Assembly: GCA_002441545.1 (NCBI GenBank)
Contig: DJWL01000043.1
Span: 1 to 49,420, forward strand
DNA: 49,420 nt
Reading direction: 5' to 3'
Origin: Flavobacteriaceae bacterium UBA6231
Lineage (GTDB): Bacteria; Bacteroidota; Bacteroidia; Flavobacteriales; Flavobacteriaceae
Within the stretch, counting starts at the first letter, position 1. Each line of letters opens with the position of its first letter. Below the pieces are notes generated by a model. It searched no databases. It saw nothing but the letters and a program-made list of their open reading frames with translations, and was not told the origin of the DNA. Below are positions 8,639-17,817 of the stretch, one piece after another. A program made the translations under genes and the position numbers.

Positions 8639-9556
8639 TCAATATTTTAAGATCATCTCATCATATGGAATTATAGTTTCGAAACCTTTGTTCTTAAAAT
8701 AAGCTTCAGGATTTCCTTGAGATGTAACAAGTATAAAATCTCCGCCCCAAGCACCTAAACTTTTTATACTTCCGTTAAAATCATTAAACAATACCTTTTT
8801 AATAGGTTGTTGGTTTATGATTTGTGAAATAAATTCTTCATGTAAGGTGATTAAGGTTTCAAATTCAGATAGGGTTTTACAACTCATTAATTTATGTGAA
8901 ATTTTGCTTATGTCATTAAGCATTAATTCATGAGGTTTGTTTAGTTTGTAATGCTTAATGCCTTCTCTGCTGTTTTGCTTTTTGTTTAAATAAACAAAAT
9001 ACAGATGTTCTTTAAATGAAGGATTAAAATTAACTTCACTAACATATGGTTTGCCATCGTGTAATTGATAACTTATAGGTTGATTATGTTGTGCGCAAGC
9101 AATATCATAACCACTGCCTCCAAAAGTTGTTTCTAAGAGCTTAAATGGATTAATTTGTGCCCATTGAGCTATGTTGTTAATAAGGGTAGAAGAAGTGCCT
9201 AAACCCCAGTCTTTCTTGAAATTTAAATGAGTGGATATTTTATAGCCAGAATTTGAATTTAGAAATGAAGGATTAAGTTGTTTTACTGATTTAAAAATTT
9301 GAATTAATCTTAAAGTTGTGTCATTTGCTCCTTTTGAAAGGTCAGAATGAAAATCATCAATTGAAAATTCTTCTTCATACCAAACAAGGCCTTGTTCATC
9401 AAAACTTTTCCAAATTAATTTAGGGTATTCAATAGCTTCAACCATTAATGACTGTCCAAAGCGAGTAGGAATGGCAAGTGCTGTTGCACCATCAAGAACC
9501 ACGTATTCTCCTGAAATTAATAATTTTCCGTTACTATAGAATGTTTTTGTGTTCAA
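8639..9556 (-). CDS. GYDIA-family GHMP kinase (mevalonate pathway)
   Basis: The 305-residue sugar/isoprenoid-kinase-fold protein has an N-terminal GKLLISGEYVVLDGATA segment, the GHMP phosphate-binding loop GLGTSSTLI (118-126) and the family-defining GYDIA motif (149-153, in FGGSGYDIA). In Flavobacteriia this family sits beside HMG-CoA reductase and is thought to phosphorylate an intermediate of the mevalonate pathway; the exact substrate cannot be told from sequence. The start is a TTG that overlaps the mvaA stop (TTGA), implying translational coupling. Upstream in-frame ATG starts are absent. Confidence 0.88.
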   Translation of the reverse strand: MNTKTFYSNGKLLISGEYVVLDGATALAIPTRFGQSLMVEAIEYPKLIWKSFDEQGLVWYEEEFSIDDFHSDLSKGANDTTLRLIQIFKSVKQLNPSFLNSNSGYKISTHLNFKKDWGLGTSSTLINNIAQWAQINPFKLLETTFGGSGYDIACAQHNQPISYQLHDGKPYVSEVNFNPSFKEHLYFVYLNKKQNSREGIKHYKLNKPHELMLNDISKISHKLMSCKTLSEFETLITLHEEFISQIINQQPIKKVLFNDFNGSIKSLGAWGGDFILVTSQGNPEAYFKNKGFETIIPYDEMILKY

Positions 9557-10875
9557 CTTTTAATTCTTAAATTTTGTAAAACATCAACAACTGCACTATG
9601 TGAAACGGTATGCGTTTTGAAATAATCAATAATGGTAACTTTCTCGTAGTCATTGGCTCCAAACTGATTTAAAATATTCATTAAATGCATTTTCATATGC
9701 CCTTTTTGAATGCCCGTTGTGGTAAGAGATCTTAAAGCTGCAAAGTTTTGAGCTAAACCAGCAACAGCTACAATCTGCATAAGGTCTTTTGCTGAAGGAT
9801 TATCAAGTAATTCCAAGGCTAATTTTACCAGTGGATGTAAACCTGTTAATCCACCAACAGTTCCTAGAGCAAGAGGAATTTCCATCCAAAAATAAAACAT
9901 GCCATTTTCAATTTTAGCATGTGTTAAGCTTGAGTATTTCCCATTTCTAGAAGCGTAAGCATGCACACCGGCTTCAACGGCTCTAAAGTCGTTTCCGGTT
10001 GCTAATACTACGGCATCAATACCATTCATGATGCCTTTATTGTGGGTTACCGCTCTATAAGGCTCTACTTCTGCAATATTTACTGCTTGAACAAATTTTG
10101 AAGCAAATTCTTCAGGCGAAATATCTTTATCCTCATTTAAATCTTCAATTTTGCAACTTACTTCAGCTCTTACCAAGCAATCTGGAACATAGTTAGATAA
10201 AATACTCATAACTATTTGTATGTTTTTTTCTTCTGCAGGAAAATCTTTAAAATTTAAAGCTTCATCTTTAAATGTTTTGGCAAATTGCTCCAAGCAAGAA
10301 TTGATAAAATTGGCACCCATGGCATCAAGAGTTTCAAACGACGCATGTAGTTGGTAATATCCTTTTATGTCTTCCGTTTTGTCTCTTAATTCAATATCAG
10401 TAACACCACCACCACGTAATTCCATGTTTTTAGTAATGGGTTTTACATCTTCTAAAAGTTTTGACTTTATATGATTAAAATATGATGATAAAGTAGCTGA
10501 GTTTCCAAAAAACATAAAATGGACCTGACCAATTTTTGTTGTAGATATCACTTTGGTTTTAAACCCACCTCTGTCCAACCAAAATTTTGCCGATTTACTT
10601 GCAGCAGCAACTACCGAGCTTTCTTCAATAGCCATAGGAATGGTGTAAAGCTTGTCGTTAATTAAAAAGTTTGGTGCAACACCAAAAGGCAAGTAATAAT
10701 TTGTAATGGTGTTCTCAATAAACTCATCATGAAGCTGTTGTATATTTTCATTTGAATTCCAATACTGCTCAAGAATTTGTTTGGCTACTTTGTTATTTGA
10801 AAAGTAAGTGCTTACAATCCAATCAATTTTTTTTGATTTTGATAATTTAGAAAATCCTGAAATAGGTTTGCTCAT
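9553..10875 (-). CDS. mvaA: hydroxymethylglutaryl-CoA reductase, class II
   Basis: Reduces HMG-CoA to mevalonate (class II enzymes can also run in reverse) for isoprenoid synthesis. The 440-residue protein keeps the catalytic set known from the Pseudomonas mevalonii enzyme: Glu in IPMAIEESSVVAAA (84/85), Lys280 in HNKGIMNGIDA, Asp296 in ATGNDFRAVEAG and His393 in QKGHMKMH. DAMGANFIN (184-192) is the substrate-binding segment. The length is usual for class II. It is followed by the overlapping kinase gene and has its own promoter 20 nt upstream. Many Bacteroidota use the mevalonate rather than the MEP route, which fits. Confidence 0.95.
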   Translation of the reverse strand: MSKPISGFSKLSKSKKIDWIVSTYFSNNKVAKQILEQYWNSNENIQQLHDEFIENTITNYYLPFGVAPNFLINDKLYTIPMAIEESSVVAAASKSAKFWLDRGGFKTKVISTTKIGQVHFMFFGNSATLSSYFNHIKSKLLEDVKPITKNMELRGGGVTDIELRDKTEDIKGYYQLHASFETLDAMGANFINSCLEQFAKTFKDEALNFKDFPAEEKNIQIVMSILSNYVPDCLVRAEVSCKIEDLNEDKDISPEEFASKFVQAVNIAEVEPYRAVTHNKGIMNGIDAVVLATGNDFRAVEAGVHAYASRNGKYSSLTHAKIENGMFYFWMEIPLALGTVGGLTGLHPLVKLALELLDNPSAKDLMQIVAVAGLAQNFAALRSLTTTGIQKGHMKMHLMNILNQFGANDYEKVTIIDYFKTHTVSHSAVVDVLQNLRIKS

Positions 10876-10894
10876 TAAATCTTGTTTTAAATGA

Positions 10895-10926
10895 CAAAGA
10901 TACTATAACTTGCTTTTATTTATAAA
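10895..10926 (-). promoter_or_regulatory. Bacteroidota-type promoter for mvaA
   Basis: On the minus strand TTTA (10923-10926), 20 nt, then TATCTTTG (10895-10902): the same form as the promoter at 4787-4817. It ends 19 nt before the mvaA ATG, giving a very short leader. Confidence 0.6.
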
Positions 10927-11144
10927 AGCTTTTGGTGTTGAAAACAAATTGTATTTAAGTGGTAATAATAGCTGTTTTTTGCATAATTTTTAGTAAACTT
11001 GGTAACAATTATTGAAAAATCAATAATTTATTGAAATTGACAAGATTATAATAATTTAATGTTTGAAAATATATATGTTTTAAACGATTACAATCTGGTT
11101 AAAGTTCAATAAAAAAAGTAAAAATTCTAACCTAAAATTAATTT

Positions 11145-12683
11145 ATGGCAAATTCCATTTTGAAAAACCCCGATGAGCAATTAATCTTTGGACATCCAAA
11201 AGGATTATTTTATTTATTCTTTGCAGAACTATGGGAACGATTTAGTTTTTATGGAATGAGAGCGTTATTAACTCTCTACATGGTTCAAGAAATTTTCAAA
11301 GCTATCGTCGAGCGAGATGCTGCAACAGCTGCAGTTTACGCTTCTTATGGGTCATTGGTATATGCTTCTACTGTAATAGGTGGTCAAATTTCTGATAAAA
11401 TATTAGGAATGCGTAGTTCAATATTTTTAGGAGGTATGTTGATGGCAATTGGACATTTTGTCTTAGCTATTCAAAATGATATAGCTTTCTTTTTAGCCTT
11501 AGCTTTTATTATTGTGGGTAATGGATTCTTTAAACCCAATATTTCAACTTTTGTCGGTTCTCTATATAAAGAGAGTGATGTTAGAAAGGATTCTGGGTTT
11601 ACCATATTTTATATGGGGATTAATATTGGTGGTTGGGTTGCTCCCCTTTTATGTGGTTGGTTAGCGGCTTCTTATGGTTGGCATTATGGTTTTGGCCTGG
11701 CAGGAATAGGAATGTTGACAGGATTGATTTTCTTTTGGAGTGGAATAAAGAAAAATGTTTTTGGGAGTAAAGGATTACCTCCAAATAATGTAGTTTATGA
11801 GAAACTAATAATAGGAATACCACAAAAAACATTTATTCCTATTATTGCAATTTTGTGTGTTCCATTTATTGCACTTATTCTTTCTTCATACAAAGCAATT
11901 ACATCTGCTGATACTTTTTTAATAGGAGAAAAAAATATTGTCGGAATTATTTTTTTATTAATTGGTATTTCAATTGCATTTTACTTAATTCGTATTTTAA
12001 TAAAAGTTACTTATGATGAACGTAAAAAGTTGATCATGGCTATTTTGATTACTTTTTTTATGACTCTTTTTTGGGGTTTTCATGAATTATCTGGTAGTGT
12101 AATTACTTTATTTGCATCTCGAAATGTTGACTTAACTTTTATGAATGCAAGTCAAACAAACTCGTTAAACTCAATGTTTATTATTATTTTAGCTATACCT
12201 ATTTCATTACTATGGGGATATTTGTCTAAAAGAAATTTAAATCCAAGGACACCATATAAATTTGGTTTTGGTTTAATTTTAGCAGGCTTGAGTTTTTATA
12301 TTTTGGCAATGAGTGGCAGTAGTGCAAATGAAAACGGAATGGTCCCTATGGCTTATCTAATTATTATGTATTTTGTTATTTCAGTTGGAGAATTATTTAT
12401 GTCTCCTGTTGGTTTGTCAAAGATAACAGATTTGTCTCCAAAAAACATTGTTGCTTTTATGATGGGGATTTGGTTTTTGTCATCGGCTTATGCTTTTCAA
12501 ATTGTTGGGTTTATCTCAAAGCAATTAGCAATTGAGAGTACAGATGTTAATGTTGGAGGTTTAGAAACATTGCATGTGTATATAGATGGGTTTAGTTTGA
12601 TAGCTAAATACTCAATAGGAGCAGGATTACTTGTTTTAATTTTTTCTCCATTAATGAAGAAATTATTAGGAAATGTGCATTAA
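11145..12683 (+). CDS. POT-family proton-coupled peptide transporter
   Basis: A 512-residue major-facilitator protein of the POT/PTR2 type that imports di- and tripeptides with protons. The proton-coupling motif E28-x-x-E31-R32-F-x-F-Y lies in the first helix (ELWERFSFYGM; consensus ExxERFxYY). The GNGFFKPNIS segment and the PTR2 signature FTIFYMGINIGGW follow. About 12-14 hydrophobic segments span the protein. The C-terminal segment SVGELFMSPVGLSK matches the family's second conserved region. It is preceded by about 270 nt that separate it from divergent mvaA, and followed 53 nt later by a paralogue. No clear promoter was found. Confidence 0.93.
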   Translation: MANSILKNPDEQLIFGHPKGLFYLFFAELWERFSFYGMRALLTLYMVQEIFKAIVERDAATAAVYASYGSLVYASTVIGGQISDKILGMRSSIFLGGMLMAIGHFVLAIQNDIAFFLALAFIIVGNGFFKPNISTFVGSLYKESDVRKDSGFTIFYMGINIGGWVAPLLCGWLAASYGWHYGFGLAGIGMLTGLIFFWSGIKKNVFGSKGLPPNNVVYEKLIIGIPQKTFIPIIAILCVPFIALILSSYKAITSADTFLIGEKNIVGIIFLLIGISIAFYLIRILIKVTYDERKKLIMAILITFFMTLFWGFHELSGSVITLFASRNVDLTFMNASQTNSLNSMFIIILAIPISLLWGYLSKRNLNPRTPYKFGFGLILAGLSFYILAMSGSSANENGMVPMAYLIIMYFVISVGELFMSPVGLSKITDLSPKNIVAFMMGIWFLSSAYAFQIVGFISKQLAIESTDVNVGGLETLHVYIDGFSLIAKYSIGAGLLVLIFSPLMKKLLGNVH

Positions 12684-12736
12684 TTTTAATTAAACTATTT
12701 GCAATCCCTCTATTATAAAAAACTAAAAACAATTTT

Positions 12737-14518
12737 ATGAACACAGATATTGAAAATCTTTTTAAAGACAAAGTATTAGGGCACCCTGCAGGGTTATTTA
12801 TATTATTTTTTACCGAAATGTGGGAGCGTTTCTCGTTTTATGGGATGAGAATTTTATTGGTTTTATTTTTAACTGCACCAATTTTAAGTGATAGTCCAGG
12901 TTGGGAATGGCCAAGAGAACATGCTTTAGCTTTAATAGGAACTTATGCATCTTTGCTGTATTTAACACCCATAATTGGTGGTTGGATTGCCGATAAAATA
13001 ACTGGTTATAGATTAGCTGTTGTTATAGGTTGTTTAATTATGACTTTAGGTCATGCTTCAATGGCAATGGAAACTACCATAACATTTTATATAGGATTGG
13101 CTTTATTGGTTATAGGAACGGGCTTTTTTAAACCTAATATTACCTCTATTATTTCCGAAATGTATAAAGGTAAAGAGTCTAAAAAAGATGGCGCTTACAC
13201 TATTTTTTATATGGGAGTAAATGCAGGAGCATTTTTTGGGATGATGCTTTGCGGCTATTTGGCTGAAAATTTTGGATGGTCTTGGGGATTTGGTTTAGCT
13301 GGAATTTTCATGTTCTTTGGAATGCTTCAATTTTGGTTGGCTGGAGACTTATTTGGAAAAATAGGTGCGAAGCCAAACAAAGTTCATGAAGTAGAGTTGC
13401 CACAAAATATTAACGAGAAAAATGTTGTTACAGAAGAGGTTTCTGTTGATGAAAAGCTAAATCCTTTCACATTATTTGATAAGGTATTAATTGTTTTATC
13501 CTCAGTTGGTGGACTTTTATATCTGTTTAATGATCCTTTAGAGAAAATAAAGGACATCAGTTTATTGCCTTTTGAAATAGGAGGATTGAGTGGTTCTAAT
13601 GTAGTTGTTTTAGCAGCGTTAGTATTATTTTTAATATTACTAATTACTAGAATTTCTAGATATATCCCAGTGGTTAGAGATAGAATTATTGCAGTATCTG
13701 TTTTTGGGATTTTTACTGTTTTCTTTTTTGCGTTTTTTGAGCAATCACTTGGGTCAATGACTTTATTTGCCAGAGATTATACAAATAGAAATCTTGTTGG
13801 AAATTCAGCAATGATTTTTAAAGTTGTGGATGCTCTACTTACTACTGTTCCTTTAATAATAATAACTTATGTAATTTATTTATTATTTAAGAAAACATTT
13901 TCTAAGATTGGTATTTCAAATATCATATTGGCAATTGCTTTTGTTGGAGTTTGGGGTTTAGTGATTTTTAGATTAAGCGATAAATTTTCTCAAGAAGGAA
14001 ACCAGATTGATGCCACTTGGTTTGGTATTTTAAACTCATTCTTTATTATAACATTAGCTCCCTTGTTTTCAAGATGGTGGGAAAGTAAATACAATCCTAG
14101 TGCAGCTATGAAGTATGGTATTGGTTTGATACTATTAGGTCTTGGTTTTGCGATTTTATCTTATGGAGCATCAGGAATTCCATCTGGAGCTAAAACGGCT
14201 TCCGTAAGTATTATATTTTTAATTTTAGCTTACTTATTACATACCATGGGTGAACTTTGTTTATCTCCTTTAGGGCTTTCTTATTTAAGTAAATTAGTGC
14301 CAGCAAGAATGATAGGGTTTATGTTTGGTATTTGGTATTTAGCTATTGCAGTAGGGCAAAAAGCAGCAGGGACAATGGGTGGAATGATTGATAAAATATC
14401 AGAACAATACTCATTAGGTACTTTCTTTTTAATATTTACTTTAATACCAATTGGAGTTGGTATAATATCAATGTTATTAAATCCAATACTTAAAAAGTTG
14501 ATGCATGGTGTTCGTTAA
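12737..14518 (+). CDS. POT-family proton-coupled peptide transporter (second copy)
   Basis: A 593-residue paralogue of the preceding transporter, with the same opening pattern (LGHPAGLFILFF), the ExxERF motif at E27-E30-R31-F32, GTGFFKPNIT, YTIFYMGVNAGAFFG and MGELCLSPLGLSYL. It is about 80 residues longer, chiefly through a charged insertion near residues 214-245 (VELPQNINEKNVV...SVDEKLNPF) after the sixth helix, which should be a cytoplasmic loop. Tandem POT genes of unlike length suggest different peptide preferences. They are probably co-transcribed, since no terminator lies between them. Confidence 0.92.
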   Translation: MNTDIENLFKDKVLGHPAGLFILFFTEMWERFSFYGMRILLVLFLTAPILSDSPGWEWPREHALALIGTYASLLYLTPIIGGWIADKITGYRLAVVIGCLIMTLGHASMAMETTITFYIGLALLVIGTGFFKPNITSIISEMYKGKESKKDGAYTIFYMGVNAGAFFGMMLCGYLAENFGWSWGFGLAGIFMFFGMLQFWLAGDLFGKIGAKPNKVHEVELPQNINEKNVVTEEVSVDEKLNPFTLFDKVLIVLSSVGGLLYLFNDPLEKIKDISLLPFEIGGLSGSNVVVLAALVLFLILLITRISRYIPVVRDRIIAVSVFGIFTVFFFAFFEQSLGSMTLFARDYTNRNLVGNSAMIFKVVDALLTTVPLIIITYVIYLLFKKTFSKIGISNIILAIAFVGVWGLVIFRLSDKFSQEGNQIDATWFGILNSFFIITLAPLFSRWWESKYNPSAAMKYGIGLILLGLGFAILSYGASGIPSGAKTASVSIIFLILAYLLHTMGELCLSPLGLSYLSKLVPARMIGFMFGIWYLAIAVGQKAAGTMGGMIDKISEQYSLGTFFLIFTLIPIGVGIISMLLNPILKKLMHGVR

Positions 14519-14625
14519 TCGAAAAATTAGTTAAAAAACACAAAAAACAGGTTAGTTAAGTAGTCTTTTTTATATTTTAGGTATATTTTTTGAAAAGTAA
14601 AACCTAAATCTTAAAAAAAAATGAA

Positions 14626-15174
14626 ATGAAACAATTAAAATATATTATAACTCTATTAGCTTTAACTTCAATTCAAGGTATTGCTCAAGAAATAAAATGG
14701 ATGACTCTTGAAGAGGCGGTTTTGCTTCAAAAGAAAACTCCTAAAAAAATCATGATGGATGTTTATACTAATTGGTGTGGACCATGTAAAATGCTTGATA
14801 AAAATACCTTTCATAATGCAGATGTTGCAAACTATGTTAATCAAAATTATTATGCGGTTAAGTTTAATGCCGAAGGGAATGATGTTATTACATTTAAAGA
14901 GAAAACATTTTCTAATCCAAATTATAACCCAGAATTGGCAAACAGACGTAATTCACCACATCAATTAACTAATTATTTTCAGGTAAATGCCTATCCAACT
15001 ATTGTTTTTATGGATGAAAAGGGTAATCTTATTGCTCCAATACGTGGTTATCAAACGCCTAATCAGCTTGAATTGTATTTAAAAATGTTTAAGAAAGACG
15101 AACATAAAACTATGGATTCTCAAGAGAAGTTCAATGCGTATTACGCTGCTTTTAAGCCAGAGTTTAAACAATAG
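14626..15174 (+). CDS. exported thioredoxin-fold protein
   Basis: The 182-residue product has a signal peptide (1-20, cleavage near GIA-Q), so it is periplasmic or envelope-associated. The thioredoxin fold shows the redox motif W50-C51-G-P-C54-K in VYTNWCGPCKML and the cis-proline segment NAYPTIVFMDEKG. An insertion between them contains NPNYNPELANRRN. CGPC favours reduction of disulfides or electron relay over oxidation. It resembles the DUF255/thioredoxin_7 proteins common in Bacteroidota; the partner is unknown. The stop lies 4 nt from the stop of convergent comEC, and its terminator lies within comEC. Confidence 0.88.
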   Translation: MKQLKYIITLLALTSIQGIAQEIKWMTLEEAVLLQKKTPKKIMMDVYTNWCGPCKMLDKNTFHNADVANYVNQNYYAVKFNAEGNDVITFKEKTFSNPNYNPELANRRNSPHQLTNYFQVNAYPTIVFMDEKGNLIAPIRGYQTPNQLELYLKMFKKDEHKTMDSQEKFNAYYAAFKPEFKQ

Positions 15175-15178
15175 TTTT

Positions 15179-17215
15179 TTAATAATCAATAATAAAAGCT
15201 CCCTTTTCACTTGTTTGATGAAAAGGGATTTTTGTTTTTTTGCAAGTATTTTTCCATCTTTCAGAATAGGTTTTGTAATTACTACCATCTGCAATAATAA
15301 GTAATGGACGTAATGAATCTATAATCCGGTTTAAATTAATTTTGGGTGAATTACGCAGCAATATAAAATTTGGTTTAAACGATTTTACATTATAAATACT
15401 TAAACTATCTATCACTAATAATTTCTTGTTCCCTAAAACATAAATGGATTGCAGGGAGTCTTTTTGAGATTTCTTAATGTTATTTTCTATCAAATAATCT
15501 GTTATGATTTTATCCTTTTTTTCGGTAATGCTGTCAAAATTATTAGCGATATGTATTTTGTCACTAACCTTATTTAATAGTAATGTATAACGACTTTTAT
15601 GAAATACTAAAAATTGGTTTTTTGGAGACTCAATTTTTGAATATATAAAAATGCTTTGCCCAATAATAATTGATATAAATAAAAAGACTAGATTTTTATA
15701 ATTTCTCTTTACAAATAATCGAACAAGAGCGAAAATTAATAAGTAAGCAGCAATTACATATAAAAGATTAAACGAAATATTTTTAAATAAAAAGGTTTCT
15801 TGTTGGGCAACCCATTCAATAATAGTATTCATAAGACTGATAGTGCTTCCAAATAAAACAGCAAAAAAATCGGGTAAAATATTTAAGACTGCTAACGCAA
15901 TAACAAAAATTCCAAAACCTAAAATGAAACCTAAAAACGGAATAATTAATAAGTTTGAAAGAAAGAATAGACCTGGAAACTGATGAAAGTAATATAAGCT
16001 AATTGGCAGAATACCTAGTTGTGCAGAAAATGTTATTCGTATAACTTCCCATGCTTTTTTAGGGATATAATATTTTGGTTTCCACAATTTAGTTAAATGA
16101 GGATCAATGCTTACAATGCCAAAAACAGCCATATAACTTAACTGAAATCCAACATCAAATAAAAACAAAGGCTTAAAAAGTAGGAGTATAAAAATTGAAA
16201 TGGCAAGCGTATTATAAATATTTGTTGGTCGTTTTAAATTCACGCCAATAGCTACAATACTGAACATGGTTACCGCACGAGTTACTGACGCTGAAAGTCC
16301 AGCTATAATGGCAAAACTCCATAAAATAACGATAAGTAAAAAAGTCTTTATAAAAATACCATGTCGTAAGCGTTCTAAAGGTTTAAGTATGGAACTAAGT
16401 ATCATTAAAATAATTCCAATATGTAACCCAGAAATGGCAAGAATATGTATTGCACCTGCGTTTGTGTAATTACTGTAAACATCGTCACTAATATTTTGTC
16501 GCTGCCCTAATAAAATAGCATTGATTATGGCAAGTTCATCAGGTTTGAACTTATACGATTTCAGTTTTAAATTTATATGCTCTCTAATATTATCGGCAAT
16601 TCCAAACAGTGTTTGTTGATTTGTTTTTACTTTAAAGAGTGCATCATTTTTAATAAAAAGTTGGTGATAGACATATTGTTTTTCTAAATAGCTTTTATAA
16701 TTAAATTGACTTGGATTTAAAGGAGAAATAACCTCTTTAAAAATAGCATTAGTAATATAAATATCATCAACATGTGATATATTTTTAATTGTGTCTTTTT
16801 TAACATTTAAAATAGATTTTCCTGAGACATATATGGAGTCTTCTTTTAAAATATCTATAATGTATTTGTTATAATAATTGCTGGGTTTTAAAACTTCTCT
16901 TATTCTGAATGTGATGGTTTTTATTGAGTCATTTTTAGTAATAAAGTTTGAATAATGATTTGAATAATTTTTTTGATTATGAAGATTTACTGTTAAAATT
17001 CCAATGAAAGCCATGGTTAAAAATGCAAATAATCCAAACCATATAGTTTTTACAAACTGCTTTTTTGCAATGAAGAATACTACTGTTAAAATTAGAACGA
17101 GCAGACCTAAAATGAATAAAATAAGATTGAATGAGATATTGTAATAATATCCTATTAAAATACCTGTAATGAGGTAAATAGTTAATTTTATAATGGGAAA
17201 ACTAAGTAACTTCAT
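15179..17215 (-). CDS. comEC: ComEC/Rec2-family competence protein
   Basis: ComEC forms the inner-membrane channel for DNA uptake in natural transformation. The 678-residue product has an N-terminal membrane region with a DUF4131-like OB segment (about 1-190). The Competence domain with many helices spans about 215-480 and includes the hallmark GAIHILAISGLHIGIIL. A C-terminal soluble part covers 515-678. That last part stands where the metallo-beta-lactamase domain lies in Bacillus ComEC, but it shows no HxHxDH metal motif, so it looks like a degenerate copy without nuclease chemistry. It is last in a run of minus-strand genes, 22 nt after the NlpC/P60 gene. Whether the organism is competent cannot be told. 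Confidence 0.9.
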   Translation of the reverse strand: MKLLSFPIIKLTIYLITGILIGYYYNISFNLILFILGLLVLILTVVFFIAKKQFVKTIWFGLFAFLTMAFIGILTVNLHNQKNYSNHYSNFITKNDSIKTITFRIREVLKPSNYYNKYIIDILKEDSIYVSGKSILNVKKDTIKNISHVDDIYITNAIFKEVISPLNPSQFNYKSYLEKQYVYHQLFIKNDALFKVKTNQQTLFGIADNIREHINLKLKSYKFKPDELAIINAILLGQRQNISDDVYSNYTNAGAIHILAISGLHIGIILMILSSILKPLERLRHGIFIKTFLLIVILWSFAIIAGLSASVTRAVTMFSIVAIGVNLKRPTNIYNTLAISIFILLLFKPLFLFDVGFQLSYMAVFGIVSIDPHLTKLWKPKYYIPKKAWEVIRITFSAQLGILPISLYYFHQFPGLFFLSNLLIIPFLGFILGFGIFVIALAVLNILPDFFAVLFGSTISLMNTIIEWVAQQETFLFKNISFNLLYVIAAYLLIFALVRLFVKRNYKNLVFLFISIIIGQSIFIYSKIESPKNQFLVFHKSRYTLLLNKVSDKIHIANNFDSITEKKDKIITDYLIENNIKKSQKDSLQSIYVLGNKKLLVIDSLSIYNVKSFKPNFILLRNSPKINLNRIIDSLRPLLIIADGSNYKTYSERWKNTCKKTKIPFHQTSEKGAFIIDY
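15200..15240 (+). terminator. terminator for the thioredoxin gene, embedded in the comEC 3' end
   Basis: TCCCTTTTCA (15200-15209) and TGAAAAGGGA (15219-15228) form a 10-bp stem with a 9-nt loop, followed by TTTTTGTTTTTT. It is oriented for the plus strand and sits inside the last 20 codons of the opposite-strand comEC. Confidence 0.75.
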
Positions 17216-17237
17216 GAATGGAAAGATAATAAATATC

Positions 17238-17810
17238 TTACAACATTCTACGAGCTTCTACAAAAGAATAATACCAATAACGTTCTGCCAACGAGGAAAT
17301 AATAACACCCTGGCTTGTGGTAGAATGTATAAACTCAATATTGCCAGGAAGTGAAGTTACAACTAACCCAACATGGCTTATTATATTTCGTTTGCTGGTT
17401 GTTTTAAAAAAAAGTAAATCGCCTTGTTTTACATTTTCTATTGAAACTTTATCACCTTCTTTTGCCATATCTCTAGAAATTCTTGGAAGTAAAATATCAA
17501 AAGCTTTAAAAGTTTCAAATACTAAGCCCGAGCAATCCATTCCAGCTTTAGTAGTGCCCCCTGGTTTGTATTTAACACCTTCAAATTGTCTGGCGAAATC
17601 AATAATATTTAATGTTTTACTTGAATAATATGAAGAGTCAGTAGATATGGTCAAATTTTTTTCTGGAAGATTTGGCTCCTTTTTTTCTGCAACTTCATTT
17701 GATTGTATTATTGTTATAGGTGAATCAGCTTTATCTCCTTTTACAGATTTAGAAGATTTACAGCTATTAAAAACCAAAAGAACTATTAAAAAAAGCAATC
17801 TAAATTTCAT
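17238..17810 (-). CDS. NlpC/P60 (C40) peptidoglycan hydrolase lipoprotein
   Basis: The 190-residue product is a lipoprotein: hydrophobic leader, then FNSC with the lipidated Cys at 17. After a Lys/Ser/Glu-rich linker, the NlpC/P60 domain spans about 68-188, with catalytic Cys93 in GMDCSGLV, His146 in IISHVGLV and a third polar residue around His162 (FIHSTTS). The family cleaves peptide cross-bridges of peptidoglycan, typically the D-Glu-mDAP bond. It lies between lpxB and comEC on the same strand with gaps of 7 and 22 nt, so it is part of the surE-lpxB-comEC run. Confidence 0.92.
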   Translation of the reverse strand: MKFRLLFLIVLLVFNSCKSSKSVKGDKADSPITIIQSNEVAEKKEPNLPEKNLTISTDSSYYSSKTLNIIDFARQFEGVKYKPGGTTKAGMDCSGLVFETFKAFDILLPRISRDMAKEGDKVSIENVKQGDLLFFKTTSKRNIISHVGLVVTSLPGNIEFIHSTTSQGVIISSLAERYWYYSFVEARRML

Positions 17811-17817
17811 AAGTAAA

